Part shown: positions 15,605 through 23,082 of the stretch, one piece after another
Numbering within the stretch: the stretch's first letter is position 1
Layout of the letters: every line of letters starts with the position of its first letter
DNA from: Flavobacteriales bacterium
GTDB lineage: Bacteria; Bacteroidota; Bacteroidia; Flavobacteriales_F; PHOS-HE28
DNA: 64,000 nt
NCBI GenBank assembly: GCA_020635695.1
Contig: JACJZH010000009.1
Location: 1-64,000, forward strand
Reading direction: 5' to 3'
The notes under the pieces: model-generated
What the model was told of the DNA's origin: nothing
What the model saw: the letters and a program-made list of their open reading frames with translations, nothing else
Database searches by the model: none
Translations under genes and position numbers: made by a program

Positions 15605-16191
15605 GCGGGCCGGCACAGGCCCCGGTACTTTCCTGCGACATGCTGCTCGCCGCCTATGCACGGGGATGGTTCCCCATGGGCCATGAGGATGGGGCCCTGT
15701 ATTGGCACGATCCCGATCCGCGCGCCATCTTTCCCTTGGAGGACCTGAGCCCGGGACGCACCAGCCGACGGATCCTTCAGCGAAGCCCGTTCAGGACCAC
15801 GCGCGACCAGGCGTTCACCGAAGTGATGCGCGGCTGTGCCGATCGTCCGGAGACCTGGATCACGGAGGAGATGATCATCGCCTACACCGCCCTGCATGAG
15901 CTGGGGCACGCGCATAGCGTGGAGGTGTGGAAGGAGGGTGCGCTGGTCGGGGGCATCTATGGCGTGCACCTGGGCTCGGCCTTTTTCGGGGAGAGCATGT
16001 TCGGCCGGGAGAGCAACGCCTCGCGGATCGCCTTCCTGACCCTCTTGGAACACCTCCAGCACCGGGGATTCCACCTCTTCGACAGCCAATACCTGAACGC
16101 ACATACCGCCCTGTTGGGGGCCGTGGAGATACCGAGGGGCGCGTTCAGGTTGGAATTGGCATCGGCCTTGCAACGGGAATGCCGGTTCTGA
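15601..16191 (+). CDS. aat: leucyl/phenylalanyl-tRNA-protein transferase
   Basis: The 196-residue enzyme moves Leu or Phe from aminoacyl-tRNA to the N-terminus of proteins bearing basic N-terminal residues, marking them for ClpAP via the N-degron pathway. All family blocks are present in order: AYARGWFPMG, YWHDPDPRAIFP, GALVGGIYGVHLG, FFGESMFGRESNASRIAF and FDSQYLNAH. It overlaps the protease gene by ATGA. An internal ATG at 15640 follows a TACTTTCC hexamer-like element, but the first ATG is preferred because of the overlap. Confidence 0.95.
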   Translation: MSGPAQAPVLSCDMLLAAYARGWFPMGHEDGALYWHDPDPRAIFPLEDLSPGRTSRRILQRSPFRTTRDQAFTEVMRGCADRPETWITEEMIIAYTALHELGHAHSVEVWKEGALVGGIYGVHLGSAFFGESMFGRESNASRIAFLTLLEHLQHRGFHLFDSQYLNAHTALLGAVEIPRGAFRLELASALQRECRF

Positions 16192-16202
16192 TGCGCCCAT
16201 CC

Positions 16203-16210
16203 GACCTTTG
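16203..16210 (+). promoter_or_regulatory. putative -7 element (GACCTTTG)
   Basis: Seven of eight matches to TAnnTTTG, ending 6 nt before the ATG of the DUF2141 gene. Confidence 0.4.
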
Positions 16211-16216
16211 CCCGTG

Positions 16217-16645
16217 ATGCCGAACCTCCTCCGCCTGCCCTTGCTGCTGCCATCCCTGTTCCTGGTGCCTGTCCTGTACGGCCAGGGAACGCTCACGGTC
16301 GAGGTGGAACTGCACCGACCGGAGGCCGGAGGCGTGGTTCGCGTGGCCCTGTGTGACGCAGCGTCGTTCGAGAGCGACGAGGGCTGCATCCTGCGGGAAG
16401 TGGAGGCGAACGGTCCCATGGTCAACGTGGTCTTCCACGGTGTGCCCGAGGGCGAGTATGCCATCAAGGCCTTCCATGATGTGAACGCGAACGGGGAGTT
16501 GGACACCAATTGGATGGGCATCCCCAGGGAGCCCTATGCCTTCGGCAATGATGCCATGGGCACGTTCGGGCCGCCGGGCTTCGATCAGGCGAAGGTGGTG
16601 GTCGGGCCGGGACGGCAACAGGTCCGCATCCGCACCCGGGGCTGA
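16217..16645 (+). CDS. secreted DUF2141 protein
   Basis: The 142-residue protein has a signal peptide (MPNLLRLPLLLPSLFLVPVLYG) and a single DUF2141 domain. The family pattern is clear: an initial GGVVRVALCD strand, a central GVPEGEYAIKAFHDVNANGELDTN, then GIPREPYAFGNDA and GPPGFDQAKV. These small periplasmic or surface proteins are common in Bacteroidota; their role is unknown. ATG 16217 was chosen over TTG 16208. It may be transcribed independently from the -7 element just upstream. It faces the KdsC-like gene and ends directly next to it. Confidence 0.88.
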   Translation: MPNLLRLPLLLPSLFLVPVLYGQGTLTVEVELHRPEAGGVVRVALCDAASFESDEGCILREVEANGPMVNVVFHGVPEGEYAIKAFHDVNANGELDTNWMGIPREPYAFGNDAMGTFGPPGFDQAKVVVGPGRQQVRIRTRG

Positions 16646-17323
16646 TCAGCGAGGCTGGCGGACCACCTCGGTGACGACCGCATTGCGCTCGGCCAGGTAG
16701 CGCTGGTAGGTGTCCGACCAGGCCAGCCGATTGTCCACCACCTCATCCCAACGGCCCATCAAGGCGAGCATCAGCTCGCAGCCTTCACGCACCCCGTGGT
16801 CGCCTCCGCTGCTGGCGGTCACGTAGTCCGCGTCGTTGTGGTCGCGGGCATAGAGCTCCATCATGGGCGAGGCCTGATGGCCGATCAGGATGCGCAGGCT
16901 GCAACGACGCGCCACGGGCAGGTCAAGGATGTCATCGAAGAAGAAGGCCACGTCGCGGTCCTGCAGACCGTGGTCGCCCAGAAAGGCATCGAAGGCCGCG
17001 GGCTTGTTGGCGAAGCCCATGTACACCCGGTCCAGGTGCTCGCGTTCGGCAAAGGCCTGGGCCAGGTGGTTGTGCTGGCCGGTGATGATGGCGGTGGGGG
17101 GGAGCTTGCCCAACGTGCGCCACAGCCCGAAGCGCAGCATGTTCACGCCCATGCTGTCCACCTCGCTGAACGGACTGCCGCCCTGCTCGTCCTTGAAGCC
17201 TTCATTGAACACGCCGTCCCAATCGAACAGCAGGGCCTTCACGTTGAAGAGCTGCCGCTGCAGCACGTCCGGCTGTTTCAGGAAACTGGCTCCGCGTTCC
17301 TTGAAATGGCGCAGGGATTCCAT
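16646..17323 (-). CDS. KdsC-like HAD phosphatase
   Basis: The 225-residue protein matches the KdsC type of HAD phosphatase, which in the KDO pathway removes phosphate from KDO-8-phosphate. Motif I is FDWDGV (Asp34, Asp36), motif II ITGQ near 80-83, and motif IV FFFDDILDLPV (Asp130, 131, 134). The C-terminal DYVTASSGGDHGVREGCEL reproduces the KdsC signature for the domain edge that caps the tetramer's active site. It is longer than E. coli KdsC at both ends. It lies 43 bp downstream of the transaldolase-CBS gene and close to kdsA, which supports a KDO or related ulosonate role. A phosphatase for a different ulosonic acid is possible. Confidence 0.8.
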   Translation of the reverse strand: MESLRHFKERGASFLKQPDVLQRQLFNVKALLFDWDGVFNEGFKDEQGGSPFSEVDSMGVNMLRFGLWRTLGKLPPTAIITGQHNHLAQAFAEREHLDRVYMGFANKPAAFDAFLGDHGLQDRDVAFFFDDILDLPVARRCSLRILIGHQASPMMELYARDHNDADYVTASSGGDHGVREGCELMLALMGRWDEVVDNRLAWSDTYQRYLAERNAVVTEVVRQPR

Positions 17324-17366
17324 GGCGTGAACATACGCATAGCCACCCCGGCCGGGTGGCTTCGTA

Positions 17367-18389
17367 CTAGCCCGAGATGGCCTTCATCAGGTCCTGGATG
17401 TCGAGCATGCCCAGCTGCTTGCCGTTCTCGCTCACGCTCAGGGTGTCCACCTGGTGCTCCTTGAAGGCCTTCTGGGCCTCGTCCAGCAGGGCCTCGGGGC
17501 TGATGGTGAAGGGGGCGTTGAACTTCAGGCCGCTCAGCTTCTTGGAGAGGAACTTGTTGCCTTCCTTCTCGATGCCCCGGCGCAGTCCGCCGTCGGTGAA
17601 CACACCCTTGTTCTTGCCCTTGCTGTCCACCACCATCACCGCGCCAAAGCCGTGTTTGGTCATCTCCACCAGGGCCTGGCTCACGGTGGCGCTGTCCTTC
17701 ACGATCGGGTTTCTCCGCGTGAGCACGTCCTTCACCTTCATGGTGATCAGGCGCGTGTCCACATAGAACTGCTGCGTGCCGATGGCGGTGAAGTGGTTGT
17801 CGGTGAGCAGCCGCATCAGCTTCCAGGGCACGGTGATGGTGTGCACGCCGATGTCCACGGCGTTCCGCACATGCTCCACGGTGCGCACGCTGCTGAACAT
17901 GATCTTGGTGTCGTAGCCGTAGTAGTTCACGGCGCGCACGCACTGCTCCACGAGGGCGAGGGCATCATGCCCCTGGTCCTGGAGGCGCCCCACGAGCGGG
18001 CATACGTAGCTGGCCCCGGCCTGCATGGCCATGTAGGCCTGCTGGATGGTGTACACCAGGTGGATGTTCACCAGGATGCCCTTGTTGCGGAGCATGCGGC
18101 AGGCGCGCAGGCCCTCCAGGCTCACCGGGATCTTGAAGACGGTGGTCTCCTTCTTGAGGCCCATCTTCAACTGCCGGTCGGCCTCCTTCACGATCTCCTC
18201 GGCGGTCTCGCCCAGGGCCTCCACCTGCAGGATGGGCACCTTCTTGGCGAGCTGCAGGATCATCTTGTCGATGTCCTTCACTCCTCCGCGATGCATGAAG
18301 GTGGGGGTGGTGGTGAGGCCTGTGAGGAAGCCGAGCTTGAAGGCCTCGTCGATCTCCTTCAGGTCTGCGCTGTCGAGGTAGAGCTCCAT
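17367..18389 (-). CDS. transaldolase/FSA-like barrel fused to a KdsD-type CBS pair
   Basis: Residues 1-215 are a transaldolase of the fructose-6-phosphate aldolase (FSA) type. They open with MELYLDSADL and have Asp6, a Schiff-base lysine at 86 (VFKIPVS) and the Gln of LQVEALGETAEE. Compared from memory with E. coli FsaA, several donor-site residues differ: Asn28 is Thr28 (GLTTTPT), Thr109 is His110 and Tyr131 is Leu132. Residues 218-340 are two CBS domains (KDVLTRRNPIVKDSATV with GVFTDGGLRRGI, then FTISPEALLDEA with QLGMLDIQDLMKAI). They closely resemble the CBS pair of arabinose-5-phosphate isomerase KdsD, where the N-terminal domain would be SIS. It sits between kdsA and the KdsC-like gene and may supply or regulate the sugar phosphate for that pathway. 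That role is an inference. Confidence 0.85.
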   Translation of the reverse strand: MELYLDSADLKEIDEAFKLGFLTGLTTTPTFMHRGGVKDIDKMILQLAKKVPILQVEALGETAEEIVKEADRQLKMGLKKETTVFKIPVSLEGLRACRMLRNKGILVNIHLVYTIQQAYMAMQAGASYVCPLVGRLQDQGHDALALVEQCVRAVNYYGYDTKIMFSSVRTVEHVRNAVDIGVHTITVPWKLMRLLTDNHFTAIGTQQFYVDTRLITMKVKDVLTRRNPIVKDSATVSQALVEMTKHGFGAVMVVDSKGKNKGVFTDGGLRRGIEKEGNKFLSKKLSGLKFNAPFTISPEALLDEAQKAFKEHQVDTLSVSENGKQLGMLDIQDLMKAISG

Positions 18390-18393
18390 GGGG

Positions 18394-18428
18394 AAAGCTG
18401 AAAGGTGAACGTGGAAATAGGAAAGGCC
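18394..18428. repeat. possible degenerate heptanucleotide array F
   Basis: Five 7-bp units can be laid out in phase between kdsA and the transaldolase gene: aaagctg, aaaggtg, aacgtgg, aaatagg, aaaggcc. Positions 1-2 (AA) and a central purine run are kept. The array is weak alone but sits in an intergenic gap, as most of the stronger arrays do. Confidence 0.4.
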
Positions 18429-18440
18429 TGACGCGCGGGC

Positions 18441-19286
18441 CTATGCGGTTACGGATGTGTGGCGGTGCTTCACCTCCACGGCGTGCAGGTCGAGGAGGGG
18501 CTTCAGGAATTCCTCCAGGTCGGTGACGCACAGCTGGCTGGCCGCATCGCAGAGGGCCTTGGAGGGGTCCGGGTGGGTCTCGATGAACACGCCGTCCACC
18601 CCGGCGGCCACCCCGGCCCGGGCAATGGTGGGCATCACCTCCCGGTTGCCACCACGGGGGTCGGCGCTCGGAATGCCATACTTCCTGATGCTGTGGGTGA
18701 TGTCGAACACCACCGGGTAGCCCGTGTTCCGCAGGTGGAAGAAGCTGCGCGGGTCCACCACCAGGTCGTTGTAGCCGAAGGTGTAGCCCCGCTCGGTGAG
18801 GATGATCTTCGAGTTGCCCACGCTCTCGCACTTCTGCGCGGGCTTGGCCATGTTCTCCGGCGCCAGGAACTGCCCGTGCTTCAGGTTGATGACGGCGCCG
18901 GTCTTCGCGGCCTCCGTCACCAGCGTGGTCTGCATGCACAGGTAGGCCGGGATCTGCAGCACGTCCACCACCTCCGCCGCAGGCTTCGCCTGGCTGGGGT
19001 AGTGGATGTCGGTGAGCAGCGGGAAGCCGAATTCCTCCTTGATGCGGGCCAGCACCTTCAGCCCCTCATCCAGTCCGGGGCCCTGGTAGAAGTCCACGCT
19101 GCTGCGGTTGTCCTTGGTGAAGCTGCTCTTGTAGATGACGGGCACCTGCAGGCGTTCGCTCACCTCCTTCAGCTTCTCGGCGGTGCGCAGCATCACGTCC
19201 TCCGTCTCGATCACGCAGGGGCCGCTGATCAGGAACAGCTGTTCGCTGCCGCAGGCAATGTCTCCGACGTGGACGATGCGGGTCAT
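18441..19286 (-). CDS. kdsA: 3-deoxy-8-phosphooctulonate synthase KdsA
   Basis: The 281-residue enzyme condenses arabinose-5-phosphate with phosphoenolpyruvate to give KDO-8-phosphate. Family blocks in order: ISGPCVIE, VIYKSSFTKDNRSS, GLDEGLKVLARIKEEFG, LLTDIHYPSQA, VLQIPAYLCMQT, ILTERGYTFGYNDLVVD, GGNREVMPTIARAG and FIETHPDPSKALCD. Cys24 in SGPC replaces the Asn found in E. coli KdsA, which points to the metal-dependent class. The start at 19286 gives the usual N-terminus; an upstream in-frame start at 19322 adds 12 residues with no support. A TAnnTTTG element lies 33 nt upstream. Confidence 0.95.
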   Translation of the reverse strand: MTRIVHVGDIACGSEQLFLISGPCVIETEDVMLRTAEKLKEVSERLQVPVIYKSSFTKDNRSSVDFYQGPGLDEGLKVLARIKEEFGFPLLTDIHYPSQAKPAAEVVDVLQIPAYLCMQTTLVTEAAKTGAVINLKHGQFLAPENMAKPAQKCESVGNSKIILTERGYTFGYNDLVVDPRSFFHLRNTGYPVVFDITHSIRKYGIPSADPRGGNREVMPTIARAGVAAGVDGVFIETHPDPSKALCDAASQLCVTDLEEFLKPLLDLHAVEVKHRHTSVTA

Positions 19287-19319
19287 GGGCGATCGTTCCG
19301 GCCTGTTGGCACGGGCCGG

Positions 19320-19327
19320 CAAAGTTA
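19320..19327 (-). promoter_or_regulatory. -7 element TAACTTTG
   Basis: Exact TAnnTTTG match on the minus strand, overlapping the stop codon of the FAH-family gene and lying 33 nt upstream of the kdsA ATG. It could give kdsA and the genes below it their own transcript. Confidence 0.55.
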
Positions 19328-19954
19328 GCGTTCCCCTTCGGCCTCCACGTTGAAGGTGAGGATGGTGCGGCCGTCGAGCTTTCCTTCCAGCACATCGCCG
19401 GGGGCCAGCGGGCCGACGCCCGCAGGAGTTCCGGTGAACACCAGGTCGCCAGGTTCAAGGGTGATGAACCGGCTCAGGTACGCCACCAAGGCTGGCACGG
19501 GGAACAACATGTCGTCCGTGGTGCCGCGCTGCACGACCCGGCCGTTGCGTTCCAGCGAGAAGGCCATGGAGCCGGGCGGTGTGCCCGGGTCGATGGCGGT
19601 CCATGTGTCCGACATGGGCGCGGAGCCGTCCCAGGCCTTGGCCTTCTCCCAGGGCAGGCCCTTCTCCTTCTGCTCCTGCTGCACATCGCGGGCGGTAAGG
19701 TCCAGGCCCAGGGTGTAGGCATCGAGATGCTCCCAGGCGCGTTCGGATGAGATGTGTGAGGCCGTCCGGCCCACGCGGAACACGACCTCCAGCTCGTGGT
19801 GAACGTCGCTGCTGAACCGGGGCAGCCGAATGGCGTTCCCGTGCTGCAGCAGCGCCGTGGCCGGTTTCAGGAAGAAGACCGGCTCCGCGGGAACGGCGTT
19901 GCCAAGTTCACGGGCGTGATCGCCGTAGTTGCGACCGATGCACAGCAGCTTCAT
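19325..19954 (-). CDS. fumarylacetoacetate hydrolase (FAH) family protein
   Basis: The 209-residue protein is a single FAH catalytic domain of the short acylpyruvate hydrolase/YcgM type. Recognisable parts are CIGRNYGDHARELG, PVFFLKPATALL, HHELEVVFRVG with metal-binding His/Glu, LDLTARDVQ, KAWDGSAPM and DLVFTGTPAGVGPL. Members hydrolyse C-C bonds of acylpyruvates or decarboxylate oxaloacetate. The ATG at 19954 overlaps the exonuclease stop by 4 nt, so the longer frame from 20101 is rejected. Confidence 0.9.
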   Translation of the reverse strand: MKLLCIGRNYGDHARELGNAVPAEPVFFLKPATALLQHGNAIRLPRFSSDVHHELEVVFRVGRTASHISSERAWEHLDAYTLGLDLTARDVQQEQKEKGLPWEKAKAWDGSAPMSDTWTAIDPGTPPGSMAFSLERNGRVVQRGTTDDMLFPVPALVAYLSRFITLEPGDLVFTGTPAGVGPLAPGDVLEGKLDGRTILTFNVEAEGER

Positions 19955-20721
19955 GCCTCGATATCGGCCAGGGCGTTGCGCATCACGCTCAGGGTGCTGC
20001 CGGGGAGCTCGGCCTTGGTCATGAGCCATTGCAGGTAACCGGGGTCGTTTCGCCCGATCTGTTCCAGGCTCCAGCCGCGGTACTTGCCGAAGGCCAGGCA
20101 TACCTGACCCTGCTCGTCGTATTGCAGCTTGCCCGCGGCATCCGGTGCGCGAAGCCGGTCACCACTGAACTCGCCCAGCCCGTCCACGTCGCCCGGCAGG
20201 TCGGCATAGCGTTGGACCTGGGCCAGCAGCACATCGGCCGTGGCCTCCACGTCGGCCAGGGCATCGTGCGCTCCGCCGTGCTCCTTGCCGCAGTAGAACC
20301 TCAGGGCGGCGGAGAGGTCGCGTGGTTCCATCTTGTGGAAGATGCGTTGGACGTCCACGACGCGGAGGCGGGTGGTGTCCCAGTGCACGCCCACACGGTG
20401 CAGTTCCTCCGCCAGGAAGGGCAGGTCGAACCGAAGCACGTTGAAACCGGACAGGTCGCATCCGGCCAGCAGTTCGAGCAGTTCGCCGGCGATGGACTCC
20501 AGGGGAGGGGCATCGGCCACATCGGCATCGGAGATCCCATGCACGGCCGTGGCCTCGGGAGGGATGGGAATACCGGGTCGCACCAGGGTCTGCCAGGGAA
20601 GGCGGCGCCCGTCCGGCATCAACTTCACCACGCCGATCTGCACGATCCGGTCGCTTCCGATCCGCACACCGGTGGTCTCCAGGTCGAAGACGGCCAGCGG
20701 CCGTTCCAGCTTCAGTTCCAT
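19951..20721 (-). CDS. DEDDh 3'-5' exonuclease domain protein
   Basis: This 256-residue protein has a DnaQ-like exonuclease domain: exo I FDLETTG with its Asp and Glu, exo II GFNVLRFDLPFL and exo III HDALADVEAT with catalytic His and Asp. The C-terminal 60 residues (CLAFGKYRGWSLEQI, DPGYLQWLMTK) form the small putative quorum-sensing-regulator-like domain often attached to Bacteroidota exonucleases. It probably acts in repair or as a stand-alone proofreading nuclease. The ATG at 20721 begins just before exo I; the longer frame has no support. It is translationally coupled to the FAH gene. Confidence 0.88.
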   Translation of the reverse strand: MELKLERPLAVFDLETTGVRIGSDRIVQIGVVKLMPDGRRLPWQTLVRPGIPIPPEATAVHGISDADVADAPPLESIAGELLELLAGCDLSGFNVLRFDLPFLAEELHRVGVHWDTTRLRVVDVQRIFHKMEPRDLSAALRFYCGKEHGGAHDALADVEATADVLLAQVQRYADLPGDVDGLGEFSGDRLRAPDAAGKLQYDEQGQVCLAFGKYRGWSLEQIGRNDPGYLQWLMTKAELPGSTLSVMRNALADIEA

Positions 20722-20740
20722 GGTGGGAAGGTATCCACGA

Positions 20741-20769
20741 AGAAGCCCCGGCGGGTCGCCGGGGCTTCT
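20741..20769 (-). terminator. strong hairpin terminator after the PD40/OmpA-like gene
   Basis: AGAAGCCCCGGC (20741-20752) pairs perfectly with GCCGGGGCTTCT (20758-20769) around a 5-nt loop, a 12-bp stem. It begins 23 bp beyond the stop codon of the PD40/OmpA-like gene and 20 bp before the exonuclease start. A short CTTCTTCG follows on the minus strand. Confidence 0.8.
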
Positions 20770-20792
20770 GGTGTTTTCCACGATCGCGTGCC

Positions 20793-23012
20793 TCAGCGCA
20801 CCTTCAATTTCACGTACTGGAACTTGCCGTACTTGTCCGTGGCCTTGTAGTCGCCCTTGTAGGCGGGGCCTTGGACCAGCGAGTTCACGGCTTCGAGCAA
20901 CAAGGCGTTCGGATCCTTGCCTTTGACGCTCACGGCCTCGATCAACCGCTTCCGGGCATCCTCCATCCGCAACTTGGACAGGTTGTCGTTGGACCCATAG
21001 GTGCGGGTCGGCACCTTGGAGGCGCTGGCCTCGATCACGATGTTGGCCTTTCCCTTGGTGTCGATCAGCTCCACCACCTTGTCCACGAAGGCCTGCCAGT
21101 CGCCTTCCTGCTGGTCGATGTCCTTCTCGTTGTAGGCGTAGTAACGGGCGTACTCCTTGGCATAGGAGGCGTCCGGGGTCACGTGGCCCGTGCCCGACTC
21201 CTTCACCTCCTTGTCGGTCATGTCGGACTTCTCCTTGCCTCCGGCCGCCACGACTCCGGCGCCGACCACACCACCGGCCGCCACTTCCTCGGGGGTGAGA
21301 CCTTTCTCCTTGCTGCCCGGGGGCGCTCCCTCGGGCAGGTCCACGATGCTGGCAGGTCCGGCGAGCGACACCGGGTTCAGGTAGATCTCCTTGTTGATCT
21401 CCTGATAGGCGCTCTCACACTCCACGAACACATCCTCGGTGTGGATGGTCTTGTCGTCCACTCGGTAATCCAGGTTGTACTCCTTGCACGGGGGCAGGAT
21501 GGCCACATAGACACCGTCCCGCTGACGGGGCTTGTAGCTCTTCACCTCCCCGGTCTCCTTGTCGGTGACATAGAGGATGGTGCTGGGAGGAAGGGTCTGA
21601 CCCGGAGGGGGGATGATGAAGCCCTTCAGCACGGTGAGGCCAGCGGCCTCCATCTCCATGGGCAGGTCCACGAAGTAGATGTCCTTTTCCCCGTAGCCGC
21701 CCATCTGGTCGGAGCTGAAATAGCCCCGGCGGCCATCGGCGGTGGTCACGAAGAAGACCTCGTCATCCGGCGTGTTGAGCGGGTAGCCGATGTTGACGGG
21801 AGGTGCCCAGGTGCCGTCCTCCAGCATTTCCGTCTGGAAGACATCGAAACCACCCATGCTGGTATGGCCGAGGGAGCTGAAGTACAGGGTGCGGCCGTTG
21901 GGGTGGATGAACGCCCCGTCCTCATCATACTTGGTGTTGACGTTGGGGCCCAGGTTCTGGGCCTTGCTCCACTCCCCGTCGGGAAGCCGCACCACCCGAT
22001 AGAGGTCACGTCCCCCGTATCCGCCCTTCCGGTCGCTCACGAAGTAGAAGGTGTTCCCATCGGCGGAAAGGGCCCCGTGGGTCTCCCAGGCCTTGGTATT
22101 GATGTCCGAGCCCATCAGCACGGGGTCGCTCCAGATCTCACCGACCAGCTTGCTCTCGTAGATGTTGCCGTCGCCGTTGTCGTTCCGGTAGATGAACAGC
22201 GTCTGTCCGTCGGCGCTCACGTTGATGGTGGCCAGGTGGTTGCCCACCTCGTTGATGTTGAGCAGTTCCGGCGTCTGCCAGTTCCCCTCGCGGTCCTTGT
22301 AGCTCACGTAGATGCTCTCGTGGGGAAGACCGGCCACCTCGTCGAAGATCCCGAAGTTGGAGCTGTCGTTGTGCACCCTGCGGGTGGTGTAGAAAAGGGC
22401 GTTGCCGTCCACGGAGATCACCGGACCGAAGTCCGGGTATTCCGAATTGATCACCGGACCGATGTTGGACACCTGATAGTCCTTCGGGTCCTTCATCAAC
22501 TCCCGCGCATTGGCCGTCTGGGAGAGACCGAGTTGGGCCTGGTCGTACAGGTTGTGCTTGTCGTCGGTCTCGTCGATGAACTTCTGGTACTGGGAGTCGG
22601 CCTTATTGAAGTCACCGGACAGGTGGTAGGCCCGGCCCAGGTAATAGTCCACCTCCACGGGGGCGTTGGTCTCCTTGGGGTCGAAGGGGTCGTACCCGGC
22701 GGTATTGAACCCGCCGTAGGACGCCGAGGCACGGAGCTGGGCGGCCTTCTCCAGGTAGGGAAGGGCCTTGGCCTGTTGGTTGTAGCTGTTGAAGTAGGAA
22801 TACCCCAGCTTGTAGTTCAGGTTGGCGTTCTCCGGGTTGGTGTCCACCAGTTCCTTCCAGACCTCGGCGGCCTGGTTGTAGAACTTCTCCTCCATGAGCT
22901 TGTTCCCCTCTTCGAACTTCCAGTTGAAGGAGGTGTCGTCCCCTTGGGCCCCGACGAGCGTGGGCAGGAGCAGGAGGCAGGTGGTGAACAGTGCAGCGTG
23001 ACCGTTGATCAT
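20793..23012 (-). CDS. TPR-PD40-propeller envelope protein with OmpA-like C-terminus
   Basis: The 739-residue protein has a signal peptide (cleavage after LVGA). Two or three TPR units follow at about 30-190 (EGNKLMEEKFYNQAAEVWKE, LNYKLGYSYFNSYNQ). A PD40 beta-propeller spans about 190-420 (VISVDGNALFYTTR, NVSADGQTLFIYR, LSADGNTFYFVSDRKGGYGG, IHPNGRTLYFSSLGH). A beta-sandwich lies at about 440-530. The C-terminal region has an OmpA-like outline (VIEASASKVPTRTYGSNDNLS and RMEDARKRLIEAV) but without the usual peptidoglycan-binding Asp/Arg motif. The order resembles PorE-like periplasmic proteins of the T9SS, but that identity is not established. A TACATTTA element lies upstream and a strong terminator downstream. 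Confidence 0.8.
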   Translation of the reverse strand: MINGHAALFTTCLLLLPTLVGAQGDDTSFNWKFEEGNKLMEEKFYNQAAEVWKELVDTNPENANLNYKLGYSYFNSYNQQAKALPYLEKAAQLRASASYGGFNTAGYDPFDPKETNAPVEVDYYLGRAYHLSGDFNKADSQYQKFIDETDDKHNLYDQAQLGLSQTANARELMKDPKDYQVSNIGPVINSEYPDFGPVISVDGNALFYTTRRVHNDSSNFGIFDEVAGLPHESIYVSYKDREGNWQTPELLNINEVGNHLATINVSADGQTLFIYRNDNGDGNIYESKLVGEIWSDPVLMGSDINTKAWETHGALSADGNTFYFVSDRKGGYGGRDLYRVVRLPDGEWSKAQNLGPNVNTKYDEDGAFIHPNGRTLYFSSLGHTSMGGFDVFQTEMLEDGTWAPPVNIGYPLNTPDDEVFFVTTADGRRGYFSSDQMGGYGEKDIYFVDLPMEMEAAGLTVLKGFIIPPPGQTLPPSTILYVTDKETGEVKSYKPRQRDGVYVAILPPCKEYNLDYRVDDKTIHTEDVFVECESAYQEINKEIYLNPVSLAGPASIVDLPEGAPPGSKEKGLTPEEVAAGGVVGAGVVAAGGKEKSDMTDKEVKESGTGHVTPDASYAKEYARYYAYNEKDIDQQEGDWQAFVDKVVELIDTKGKANIVIEASASKVPTRTYGSNDNLSKLRMEDARKRLIEAVSVKGKDPNALLLEAVNSLVQGPAYKGDYKATDKYGKFQYVKLKVR

Positions 23013-23049
23013 ATCGGCGATCGTTCCAGTGGGTCGTTCTGAGAGCGGT

Positions 23050-23057
23050 TAAATGTA
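23050..23057 (-). promoter_or_regulatory. putative -7 element (TACATTTA)
   Basis: Seven of eight matches to TAnnTTTG, 37 nt upstream of the PD40/OmpA-like gene start. Confidence 0.4.
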
Positions 23058-23082
23058 GGGATCTTTCGTTCCCTGCTCCGGA

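Noticed and set aside
16646..17323. Calling the HAD protein a firm KdsC
   Set aside because: The motifs and the nearby kdsA fit, but other ulosonate phosphatases share them; it is listed as KdsC-like only.
20871..23042. 723-codon plus-strand frame antisense to the PD40/OmpA-like gene
   Set aside because: Same high-GC artefact; composition dominated by Val, His, Gly and Leu, no motif.
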